DNA from: Juglans regia
Lineage: Eukaryota > Streptophyta > Magnoliopsida > Fagales > Juglandaceae
Length of the DNA stretch: 64,000 nucleotides
Direction of reading: 5' to 3'
Assembly (NCBI RefSeq): GCF_001411555.2
Contig: NC_049901.1
Span: 43,020,302-43,084,301, forward strand
The position numbers were made by a program, and so were the translations under genes. Shown here piece after piece: positions 1 to 10,180 of this stretch; within the stretch, counting starts at the first letter, position 1; the number at the start of each line of letters is the position of its first letter. The notes under the pieces are model-generated. The model was given only the letters and a program-made list of their open reading frames with translations. It had not been told where the DNA came from and did not search any database.

Positions 1-115
1 TACTTTTTAATATTATTTTTATTTTAAAATTTGAAAAAGTTGAATTGTTTATTTTATTTTGTGTGAGAATTTGAGAAAGTTGTAATGATTAGATGAGATG
101 AGATGAGATGATTAT
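1..115. repeat. AT-rich MITE-like repeat, copy 1 (cut by window edge)
   Basis: This AT-rich stretch ends in a run of GAGAT/GATGA motifs (about 92-113). It resembles the block at about 30375-30560 in order and wording: a TTTTAATATTATT block, then TTTTAAAATTTGAA, then a TTATTTTATTTT block, then ATGAGATGAGAT. Two diverged copies in one window indicate a dispersed short element. The left part is outside the window, so its terminal repeats cannot be seen. Confidence 0.5.
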
Positions 116-788
116 AACAATTGTGAAAACAAGCAAGGCCTTAGATATACTACATGATGAGATGGTGGAGAATGATGATAAAAAGAAGAGAAATGATACT
201 TGCAGTCGTGAAATGTGCAAACGCTACGCAATCTCTTTGAAAAAATTGAGTAAATACAAGATCTACATAAAAAAAATTAATTTTTTAATAGTAGACCATA
301 TTTTTTTTCAAAACGATTCCACGACGCTTATGTACTTTACGTCTGTACGTAGTATTACTCTAAAAAGAATAGTGGGTAGCATTTGCAACATTACTCAAAA
401 AATATTTGTATTTGTATTTTTATTTATTATTTTTATTTTTAACTGTAAGGAGTCTCATATAATGAATTCAATGCTATATAGTAAGTATGATGACGTTTGT
501 TACCATTTAAACCCCATTTTGACATGGGCTTAATTGTAAATGGAGAAAAAAAAACAAATAATGGGCATAAATTAGATTGGGCTTAAAGCCCAGACCAATT
601 TGACATAAGTTAGCTCGTAGTCCGTAGAATCCTAGTTGGGCCCAAACGAACAGACTTATCCTTGTAGCGTTAATCTGTCTACAAATTTAGAGAAATGCGT
701 GGCCCAAGCATTTATAAGAGTTCCTGATTTCCGATTCCAAATATTGAAATCGTACACCTCGGGGGTTTAGGATCTAGAGGGCCAAACT
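116..788. other. Intergenic, 5' flank of the SLU7 copy
   Basis: No gene is visible here. A 141-codon open frame at 108-533 is Lys/Ile/Phe-rich, resembles nothing I know and lies in AT-rich DNA, so I do not call it. The last 150 bases before the ATG at 789 would be the promoter and leader of the SLU7 copy; no clear TATA box was identified. Confidence 0.4.
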
Positions 789-2819
789 ATGGCGACAGCT
801 TCAGGTATTTGTTGTTTTACTTTACCGCCATTTATTTAAGATTTTCTTATATTCTATTAATCTCTTTCAATTTCGTTACACTGATTTTGTTGTTTCACTT
901 TGGAGCGTCTATTTCTAGATTGGTTTTAATTGATCATTTTCGAACCATTTTCTTTTTTGGGTTTATGGGTTAGGATTTCATGGGTCTTCTGGTTTGGTTC
1001 CGACGTAAGCTCTTTTAGGGATTCGGCAGTTTAGTTTTTTCGTTTCTATAGTGGGGTTCATTTTTTTTTTTTGTTTTTTAAATCGTTTTACATTTTATTT
1101 TAATGGTACTTGGGGAAGGGCAAATTTCTTGGCTTGCAAACGAGTCAGAATCTCGGAGACAATTTTTCTTCCTTAAAAAAGGTTTCCATCGTCTCTAAAA
1201 TTTGGTGATTAGTCGGAGCTGAGGGTGGTAGTGTTAGAATAGAAATCACAGACGAAGGTGTGCTTTCATGGCCTATATGTTGCTATGGTTTGCCGGGAAT
1301 TATTTGGTAAGACGATGAAAAAACAAAATAGAAGAGAACCACCTGAAACTTGGAAAGAGGTAGTGTGATGAAGCGTGTAAAAATGCAATATGGGTTACTT
1401 GTAGTAGTCATGTTTTTGATATTGCATTATGTTTATATTTGTTGGTTGCACCTTAACATGTTTAGCATGGGTGTAAATTTTGATAAAAATTGTATCGATT
1501 GTTTCTATTCATGATACACATTCTTGTTTATTGTAACGCTCCTTTGTCAAAAATTGTAGTAATTGATCTAATTCGTGGTTTTGTGAAGTCTGCCTTCTTC
1601 TTCCAGGACTGAAATATATTTATTCATCCATTTTATATTTTTGTTATTTTATGGGGCTTGCAGTTGCCTTTAAATCTAGGGAAGACCATCGGAAGCAAAT
1701 TGAATTGGAAGAAGCGCGGAAGGCTGGGCTTGCACCGGCTGGGGTTGATGAGGATGGAAAAGAGATCAACCCTCATATTCCCCAATATATGTCATCTGCA
1801 CCTTGGTATCTCAATGCAGAGAGACCTGTAAGTAGATTTCTTCTTGATTTATCGTTTAGGCTTGCATGCATAACTTGTTAAAATCAAAAAATTATTTATC
1901 TTTTATTTTGTATTTTAGAGTCTAAAACATCAACGGAAGTGGAAATCGGATCCAAACTACACAAAGTCATGGTATATGACAGGGGGGCAAAATTTTTCCA
2001 GGTGGACAAGTACAGGAAAGGTGCCTGTGAAAAGTGAGTGTACTCTCTCTCTCTGTCCCCTTCCCAACACCCATAACCTGACCCTTCAGCATCACTACTA
2101 AAATTGAATAGTCTTTCCATCACTGGCTAAGAAGAAGCAAACATTAAAGGAAATACAGCCTAGACTAGCAACTCATACTACAGAGGTCCATTGATGGTAA
2201 CGCCATAAACTCGTGTCTTTGATCTAAGCACCACCTTCCTTCTCGCCAACCAAAAAGAAGCCTATATGTTATTATTTCTTCTCCCTATTCCGAGTGCAGG
2301 ATAATAACTGTTTTATTTTATGCTTCTTAACAGCTGTGGAGCCATGACGCATGATGCAAAGTTGTGCATGGAAAGACCCCGGAAAGTGGGAGCCAAGTGG
2401 ACAGCAAGCACATTGCTCCTGATGAAAAAGTAGAGACCTTTGGGCTTGATTATGATGGCAAGCGAGACTGTTGGAATGGCTATGATGCATCCACGTATGC
2501 ATATATCATTGAGAGATACGAAGCAAGAGATGAAGCATGAAGGAAATACCTGAAAGACCAACAGCTTAAGAAACTTGAGGAGAAAAATAACAACAAAAAT
2601 GGTGAGGCTGGGGTAAGTGATGAGGAGGATGATGAAGATGACCTAAGGGTGGATGAAGCCAAGGGGTTGATGAGAGCAAGCAAATGGACTTTGCAAAGGT
2701 TGAAAGCGTGTGCGGACAACAGGTGGTGGAAGCACAGGAACTGTGAGGTGAGAGCTCTCCCTTCTATTGCTGCCACATATTTAATACCATTGATGTTATT
2801 GATAAAAAAACATATTTAA

Positions 2820-4520
2820 TCATTTTTTTTATAGTTAACAAGAGAATTTTATTCCAAGTAAATATGCATAGTCCAAGTACACAGGATGTATACAAGTGAG
2901 TACACCTAATACAAGCTAAAACAAAACACAACTAAAGCAAAACATTACAAATGTTTCCATCCCTTACAAAATTCTTCACCCAAAAACTTAAAGTGCTAAA
3001 GAAAAACTCCTGAGTTCCCCCATAGAACGTTCACAATCTTTAAAGCACCTCTCATTCCTCTCCAACCATAGGCACCAAAATAAACACAAGGAGATTATCC
3101 TCCACAGTGCTGCACTGCCTCTACTTCCCACTAGACCTTGCCAGCAAGCCAAGAAATCCACCACATGCATAGGCATCACCCAAGCAATGCCTATCCCAAA
3201 AATCTCATTCCACAACGTCGTCACCACCTCACAATGAAGAAAAAGGTGGTTAACAGATTCATCATCCTTCTCACACATATAACACCAATCAACCACCAAT
3301 AAACCTCTCTTCCCCAAATTATCCATGGTTTATATTTTCTCAAGAGACACCAGCCAACAAAAGAAAGCAACTTTGCTAGGCACCTTTGCCCTCCAAATAC
3401 AGTTCCAGGGATAGTCTTTAGCTCCCTGACTAGTTAACACCTTGTAAAAAGATTTCACTGAAAACCTGGAGTTATTAACTTTCACCCACAGCAGACTATC
3501 CTCCCTATTCTGATCAATCTTCATATCATATAAATTTACTTATAAAAAAAAAAAAAATCTTCATATTATATAATCTTCCAAAAAAATCAGATACTTCACC
3601 CACTTCCCAGTCCTGCACATCTCTGTTGAATTCCACAATCCAATGTAACATGTTATTAGAAAACTGATAAGAATTAGCCACTGCAGCCCCTTTATCTCTA
3701 GCAATCCTAAAAAGATTAGGATATACATACTTAAGAGCTGAATCCCCGCACCAAGTATCATGCCAAAAATAAATTTTTGTCCCATCCCCCACTTTGAATT
3801 TTATGTTTTTGACAAAATCCCCCCATTCCAACCGAATGGACTTCCACAAACCCACCCCATGCACCCCTTTTACTTCATTAGTACACCAACTCCCCCACAT
3901 CCTCCCATATTTAACATCCACAATTTGTCTCCTTAATGCATTACTCTCGTTATGGTATCTCCAAAGCCATTTCCCAAGTAAAGCTTTGTTGAAAAGCTTT
4001 AAATTTCTCACACCCAAACCTCCACATGAAACCGGTTGACAAACCTTATTCCAACTCACCAAATGAAATTTTCTTTCCTCCCCATTACCATCCCACAAGA
4101 AATTCCGAAAAATTCTCTCTAATCTTTTTGTCACCCCCGCAGGTAAAGGAAAAAGAGAAAGGAAATATGTAGGGAGATTAGATAATGTACTTTTTATCAA
4201 GGTAACTCTTCCCCCTCTTGACAAATAGAGCTTTTTCCAACCAGCTAACCTCCTCCCAATCTTCTCAATAACCCCATCCCAAATAGAAATTGATTTGTGG
4301 GGAGGCACCCAAATGTAGTCCAAGATATCTCAAAGGTAAAGTACCTACCTTACATCCCAAAATATTAGCCAAATCAAAGATATTGCTGACCGTACCCACT
4401 GGAACAATTTCAGACTTAGATAAATTAATTCTAAGTCCTGAAACAGCTTCAAAGCATAGCAATAAGGCTCTCAAAGCTCAGAGATGATCCTGATTTGAAT
4501 CACTAAGAATTAAAGTGTCA
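2820..4520 (-). mobile_element. L1-type LINE, 5'-truncated, inside SLU7 intron
   Basis: Reading on the minus strand, the element runs from RT palm/thumb sequence (about 4474-3526, with SLSNLPTYFLSLFPLP and GGLGVRNLKLFNKALLGKW) into the zinc-binding RT-associated domain (about 3524-2988, with CYMCEKDDESVNHLFLHC and WCLWLERNERCF). It ends in a tail seen as poly-T at about 2822-2831 on the plus strand. Frames break at 3525 and about 4300, and endonuclease and most RT are missing, so it is a dead 5'-truncated copy. Its orientation is opposite to the host gene. The same 3' tail wording (TATACATCCTGTGTACTTGG type) recurs in many SMC1 introns in this window, so one L1 family has been very active here. 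Confidence 0.85.
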
Positions 4521-6008
4521 TCTTCAGTATTTGTTCTTGCTGGTCTTCTATACAACTATGTGGGCAATATATTTCCACTTGGGTGTTGGATATTGTATAT
4601 AAACTGAAACATATAACTTTCAGGAGCTTGCGTATTCGGGAGGACACAGCAAAATATCTTTTAAATCTTGATGTCAACTCTGCACACTATGATCCCAAAA
4701 CCCGGTCCATGCGTGAAGATCCTCTTCCAGATGCAGATCCTAATGAGAAGTTCTATGGGGTAAGTGCCCTTCAAGAGCAGATATTGTATTGTTAATTGTA
4801 AGGGTAAATTATGTACAATCACACTTTGGTTTATTGGCTTTTTATATTGTAGGGAGATAACCAACATAGAAATAGTGGTGAAGCTTTGGAGTTCAAGCAG
4901 CTTAACATACACGCTTGGGAAGCATTTGACAAAGGACAAGGCATTCACATGCAAGCAGCTCCGTCCCAAGCTGAGTTGCTTTATAAGAATTATAAGGTCA
5001 TTAAGGAAAAACTGAAGTCCCACACAAAAGACACCATCTTGGCGAAGTATGGCAATGCTGCTACTGAAGAAGACCTTCCAATGGAGCTTCTACTTGGACA
5101 AAGTGAAAGACAAGTTGAATATGATCGTGCTGGCAGGATCATAAAGGGGCAGGTAGGGTTCGTATAGATGGTTTTAGCATTATTTTGTAATTACAACTTT
5201 AATTGCAGAATTCCACTGATGACAAGCAAAACATGCTTGTCAAAGAAGAGGCATGGGGTTCTAATTCTGATCTTGTGCATGAATGATTTTCTTTTGCATT
5301 GCTGGTCTTCTAATTTTGATCTTGTGCATAAGACTGTAAAGTACTCAATAACAGACATTGAAAAAGAAAGTCGATCGTTAATGTTTTGTTACTGTGCATA
5401 ATTGGCCTCATTCTATTTACAGGAGAAGGCACTTCCAAGAAGCAAGTATGAAGAAGATGTGTACATCAACAACCACACAAGTGTTTGGGGTTCATGGTGG
5501 AAGGATCATCACTGGGGCTACAAGTGCTGCAAACAGATGATCTGAAACAGCTATTGTACTGGTGCTGCTGGAATAGAGGCTGCCGAGGCTGCAACAGATC
5601 TTATGAAGGCTAATATTGCTCGTAAGGAAGCTACAGAAGGTGTGTATCGGCTTAAGTTATTTTTTGGGAATTTCTATATTCTCGTGACAATCAAATAGCA
5701 TATTTTTGTTGTTTTGTATCTTGTTATTGCTGCTTATATGGCTGTGGAATGTATTGATTTAACTTGACATTGTATTGTGAATATCAAACCAGAGATCACT
5801 TCACCCATGGAGGAGAAAAGGCTTGCTACTTGGGGAACCGATATCCCTGATGACTTGGTTTTGAATAAGAAGTTACTGGCCGAAGCACTTAAAAAGGTGA
5901 ATTAGGGCTTTTGACCTTTGACATCTGTTATATTCCTCTTGATCCTAAGATTCTTTTTTCCTCATCAAATTCTTTCTTAATGTAACTGTTATTTGGGCTT
6001 TTCTGCCT

Positions 6009-6127
6009 GGGCTATAGCTCAGATGGTATGGGTGGTGTTGTTTTCGACTCCTCTGCCCTTAATAAAACTTAGACTGGGAGTTAGTTCTCCCCCCAAAAGA
6101 AGTGGGGAATTAACAGAATAGGAATAA
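6009..6127 (+). repeat. tRNA-derived SINE-like fragment
   Basis: The block opens GGGCTATAGCTCAGATGGTA, an A-box-like tRNA head, and holds a weak B box (GTTTTCGACTCC) about 30 bases later. It then runs into a non-tRNA body. It lies in the intron between SLU7 exons 8 and 9. No acceptor stem pairs, so it is not a tRNA gene. No target duplication was found. Confidence 0.4.
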
Positions 6128-6236
6128 TCTAGCTGTAGTAAGGGCATGAAATGTCAGTATAAATTGCACAAACCTTTTGCCTATGCCATCCAAATTTTTA
6201 ATTGAGATGGGCCAATTTTCAGAGGTGTACCTTTCA

Positions 6237-6335
6237 ATTTGTGGACAAGAGTATGTATATGTCCCGTATACTCGGGCCTTTGTCTATTTTATGTTCAGTA
6301 AAGTTTTGTTTATTGATAAAAAAAAAAAAATTTGA
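6237..6335 (+). repeat. L1 3' tail fragment
   Basis: The wording GTACCTTTC...GTATACTCGGGCCTTTGTCT, followed by TTTATTGATAAAA and a 12-base poly-A, matches the 3' ends of the L1 family seen in the SMC1 introns. It lies in the SLU7 intron before exon 9. No coding part remains. Confidence 0.5.
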
Positions 6336-6684
6336 TGAGTAGTTGATAAATGTTGTTTTGCATGTATGTAATTGTTGAATAAAACTTGTTTTGCTTGACA
6401 GGAGGACGAAAGGAGGAGAGAAGAGAGTGACGAGAGAAAGCGCAAATACAATGTTAAATGAAATGATGAGGTAGGATCTTTTAACTTGCCATGGTTGAAC
6501 CGGCACCACCATTGAGTGCTGAAATTAGAATTAGAAGCAACTGCTAGTTTGATTGAGTGGTTCTCTTAATGGATTTTCTCACCATGATCCTTTTGATCAA
6601 TTTTAGGTTACTCCCGAGGACATGGAGGCATACAGGATGAAGAAAGTGCATCACGATGACCCAATGAGGGACTTCTTACACTAG

Positions 6685-7640
6685 GTTTAGGTACGCGGTG
6701 ATGCTCCTTTGTTACGAGCCTGGATTATAATGCCAGTTTCACCAGCCGTCTTCCACAGTTTTGGCGTAACATACTTGTATAGAGCCTTCATCTTTGATGT
6801 AACATAGTTTTGTGGTTTTCGTTCTGTAAGCTCCATTTGGATGATTTCCGTGTTATTGTACAAATGGGTTTGCTCCGTGAAATCACCATAGGTGTGGATG
6901 AATGCTGACAAGAACTTGTTCTTTTGAGTATTCATTTGTTTTGTTTTACTCAAAGTTCAAACCCCATGTGGAGAATATTTGTAGCTTGTAAATTACATCC
7001 ATCCGTTCTAAGATTCGGTTGTTTTACTACGTCCCTCTTGCTGGATTACTAGCTAACAGTGAAATAAAAATGTGTTGATCTGATGTTTTTCGACCCACAC
7101 TGACCTAAAATGTTAGGGAAGACCGAAAACTGACCCGCCTTACTCATGTACAGACATACAAAATGCCAAAAAAAAAGATATTGAACTCTTCCGCTTCAAG
7201 ATGAATAAAAAAGCTCTCTTCCTGGTGGCGGGTGTGAGGGGTGTCAAATAAATTGCCCCAGTCAGACTTGAGAAAGAACAAATTAAAGTCTGTATTTGCG
7301 TAAAATTGGTTGCTGTCCGAAGTCTTGTCACAATTTCACATAAGTTTCCTGGCCTTTTTCTTTTTGAATCATGATCACAACAATGGCAGAAGGAGAAACA
7401 GAAAGAGAAAAAGGTACGGGATGCAGATGAAAGAAAGCGAACCTATGGCTTGGAAGATCGCCAAACTATATATAGACAAAAGACGTCCAATATATATACA
7501 CTATTTACAGTCTATACAAAAGTACTACGTACCTACACTTCCCTCTTCTCTCAGCGTTCCCCAGACCTTTGTTTATTTCATTAATTCTTGTTTAAAAGGA
7601 AAAGAAAAAGAAAAAAGATCAAGATTGTAAGAGGCAAGCA
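6685..7640. other. Intergenic between SLU7 copy and DUF761 gene
   Basis: This holds the former 3' UTR of the SLU7 copy (to about 7060) and, towards 7640, the 3' flank of the minus-strand DUF761 gene. Short open frames on both strands look random. I see no further gene. Confidence 0.4.
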
Positions 7641-7644
7641 GTCG

Positions 7645-8244
7645 CTACAAAACGCGTGCGAACATCTCCTGAACCTCCATTTCAGCCCTGAATTTCGCAA
7701 TGAATTCCTCTGCTCTTTCATCTACGCCGCGCAGCAGAGGCGAGGCCAACACCAGTGACTCCCACATATCATCTCCCGATATAGCTTTCTCGGGCAATCT
7801 GCCACCTTGCTGCTGCTGCTGCTGCATTACTACAGCTGGCTGATCAAGGTGCTTCATGTTCTTTGCGCTAGGCTGACAACTTGTTTGCAGTGGCTGGACA
7901 TGTTCCACCAGCTGATCAGCCCCGGGCTGATCTTTGAAGAGTTTATCGACATACACAAGCTGTGCAGTACTTCTCTTCTCGAAGACGCGTACTTGTCGAT
8001 GGTAGCGAAGATGATCAACGTGGTGTGCATGGACAAGCCGTACATTTTTACGTTGGAAGCGTTGCTCAGAAAGGAGGGAAGGCCAAACGCCAAAGCCGGG
8101 CACGGCGGTTGTTTTCTTGAGCCTGTTTTGGGGTTTCTTGATGACTTTAGACCGCTGGAGCTTGTGCAGTTTGCTTTGGAGTTTAGAGGTGAAGCTTTTC
8201 CATATCTTTGTAGCAGGGGGAAGCTTCACACTCAGACAAGACAT
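7645..8244 (-). CDS. DUF761 (cotton-fibre-type) small protein
   Basis: A single-exon gene encoding 199 residues. The N-terminal part is basic (residues about 8-46, with KIWKSFTSKLQSKLHKLQRSK and KKPQNRLKK). The middle is low-complexity and includes a Gln run near residue 140 encoded by CTG/CAG repeats. The C-terminus carries the DUF761 signature: WESLVLASPLLRGVDERA followed by EEFIAKFRAEMEVQ. Proteins of this family are plant-specific and poorly understood; some are pathogen- or stress-responsive. No signal peptide or membrane segment is visible. The start is the first Met of the frame and precedes the conserved basic block directly. The reading frame is intact. A 172-codon frame on the opposite strand is a shadow of this gene. 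Confidence 0.85.
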   Translation of the reverse strand: MSCLSVKLPPATKIWKSFTSKLQSKLHKLQRSKVIKKPQNRLKKTTAVPGFGVWPSLLSEQRFQRKNVRLVHAHHVDHLRYHRQVRVFEKRSTAQLVYVDKLFKDQPGADQLVEHVQPLQTSCQPSAKNMKHLDQPAVVMQQQQQQGGRLPEKAISGDDMWESLVLASPLLRGVDERAEEFIAKFRAEMEVQEMFARVL

Positions 8245-9001
8245 GCCAGAAGTGTGCTAGCTTGTGATGATCGATCCGAGAGAGTGAAAAGGAAAAATGC
8301 AGGCAAATTTGAAGCCAGGGTGTGATAATTTGATGATTAATTTATAGTGTCCATGCGGTGGCTTAGTTCTTACGCGAAGTATAATATATATATATATATA
8401 TATATATAAATATTTGGCAAAAAGTAGTAGTAGTGGTGCGTGTGTGAAAAGCAACCAATTAACCTCTGCAAGATCACTTTATGTTATATACGGATTTTGC
8501 TTAGTTATTAAGCTTGTTATTTGATGCGCGCAGGAATATATAATTAGTGGGTTAGTACGTCGTAATTCATGATCTGACCATGCATGCATAAATATTAGTG
8601 CGCCTAATCCTTATGATCTCTTCCTACAATTATTAATATTCCATGCTAGCTATAAGGCTGCATACATATACATTAATATCATAGCTAGGAAACTTGATTG
8701 ATCAGTGAGCTGGAATATTTTCAACGTACACATGATGCCCGCCCGACAAAAGTAGCTAGATTGCATGCATGCATGCTAGCGCTCGTACTGTCGATCCTGA
8801 TGATCTATACAATTTTGAAATAAAATACATATATATATATATATAGAACCTTTCCAGGCTAGCTAGCTAGGCCTTTATATATCCATATTGTTGTGAGGCA
8901 TCTTTTTATGGAATATATATATCTATATATATATATATATGCTGCAAATTGAATCTTTTTTTTTTTTTTAATCTTTTCTTTTAGTTGTTTGACCTCCCAA
9001 C

Positions 9002-9032
<31 letters not shown>

Positions 9033-9950
9033 ATGCACATATATACAAAATGGTGACAGTAACGATCTAGAGTATCTCTCATATATAAATATTAGTGACA
9101 GCAACGAGAATTCATGCAAAGATATTTCTCTGGGGTTGCGTACGATCTATCAGGTGATCAAAGTAGACAACGATGGATATTATAGAATATTGGTGGGCTA
9201 TTCCTCCTGGCAGTGGCAGGCACTATTATTTATATATAACTAACGAAAATTAATGTGCAGAAAGTAGGTAGGGATCCTACTATTTTAAGAACCTTTCATT
9301 CCACGCCTCAAAACGGCCATACCGCGTACCCATCTGATCTCATTTTCTGAGATAATGCCATGTAGATAGGAAGAGCTTAATTTCATATATATATATAAAG
9401 GCCGCAGGCACTACTTTTAAACGGAAAAAATGAATGCAATTAAGAGCCAAAGCGTTAATAGGAAAATATATAAAGATTAGACATGCATTAATATTTACAT
9501 AAATAATCGATAAATATACTAATACTGAGATTAAATTAATATATATGAGGTTGGTGAGACACATACCTGAAGAGATTTTTTAATAAAAGCTTAATATAAA
9601 TTGTTAATATATAATTCTATGGGCCGGTTTCAATCAACATATATATATATATATATATATTATTGCTGAAAAAGAAATCCTATTATATATATTGCTGAAT
9701 ACAAGGGTAAAATTGGGCTTCTAGCCCAGTTCATGTAAACTATTTCCCCAATTAAGTTCATGTATAACGTCCTGTCACTATATACATATAACTGTATTTA
9801 ATTGCGATGATCTTCTGCTGTTACTCTTTTCTTTTTTATTTTTATTACTTTTTAATGTGATATCTTACGTAGTTTTGCTGACTGACCTCTCATCATGAAG
9901 AACAACCATGACAAATGTTCGGTATCAGTTAAGAGTCTGCTGCAACACCA
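8245..9950. other. AT-rich intergenic with microsatellites
   Basis: No gene is visible. It holds TA repeats (about 8381-8408, 8826-8845, 8917-8940, 9639-9661), a (TGC)n trinucleotide run at about 9003-9032, and RY-type CATGCATG strings (about 8581-8592 and 8762-8777). Open frames over the TGC run are low-complexity artefacts. Confidence 0.5.
9003..9032. repeat. (TGC)n microsatellite
   Basis: Ten uninterrupted TGC/GCA triplets, flanked by CTTGC and CATGCACA. Open frames here encode only poly-Ala, so it is not treated as coding. Confidence 0.9.
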
Positions 9951-9956
9951 CCTTTG

Positions 9957-10126
9957 CATGCATCACCACGTTTAAAATTAAGTTATAAACCTAGTGCAAG
10001 GTGGCGCAAGTTCTTCCCAAACAAGGACACGATCTCCATGCAAAACCAAACAGCCAGCCTTGGAAATCATGTCACCCGCCCCGCCACGGCCTATTCACTA
10101 ACATCCCAATCCTCCACGCTATAAAT
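9957..10126 (+). promoter_or_regulatory. Seed-type promoter of legumin gene 1 (RY motifs and TATA)
   Basis: CATGCA lies at 9957-9962 and the legumin-box core CATGCAAA at 10038-10045. A TATA box (TATAAAT, 10120-10126) sits 55 bases before the ATG at 10181. RY/CATGCA motifs are the known targets of B3 factors (ABI3/FUS3/LEC2) that drive storage protein genes in seeds. Expression here is inferred from motif position only. Confidence 0.65.
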
Positions 10127-10180
10127 GGGGGCTCTAAGCTCAGCTCCCTTTCACCATCCCTCAATTTGCTTCTTTTATCT

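Larger units (their letters stand above)
789..6684 (+). pseudogene. SLU7: SLU7 step-II pre-mRNA splicing factor, decayed intron-containing copy
   Basis: SLU7 is a nuclear spliceosome protein needed for 3' splice site choice in the second step. Recognisable exons are 789-804, 1664-1827, 1919-2033, 2334-2747, 4624-4759, 4853-5152, 5423-5639, 5793-5896, 6402-6470 and 6607-6684. They cover the whole protein from MATAS to the C-terminal HHDDPMRDFLH, including the CCHC zinc knuckle ([14 protein letters not shown] across exons 3 and 4). Lesions: a 2-base insertion after SWY near 1974, a shift near 2404, in-frame TGA at 2538-2540, shifts near 2657 and 2707, TGA at 5543-5545 (CGA to TGA type) and TGA at 6459-6461 (TGG to TGA type). 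Splice sites are largely retained, so it is a duplicated gene copy rather than a processed one. An L1 sits in intron 4. A working SLU7 must exist elsewhere if this reading is right. Confidence 0.9.

Noticed and set aside
108..533. 141-codon frame at the left edge
   Set aside because: AT-rich, Lys/Ile/Phe-dominated, no homology recognised and no gene context.
6009..6060. tRNA gene
   Set aside because: Only an A-box-like head and a weak B box; the stems do not pair.
7807..8325. 172-codon plus frame opposite the DUF761 gene
   Set aside because: It is a shadow of the minus-strand gene, which has a recognisable family signature.
10001..10180. Upstream start for legumin gene 1 at 10001
   Set aside because: The extra 60 codons cover the TATA box and legumin box; the signal peptide begins at 10181.
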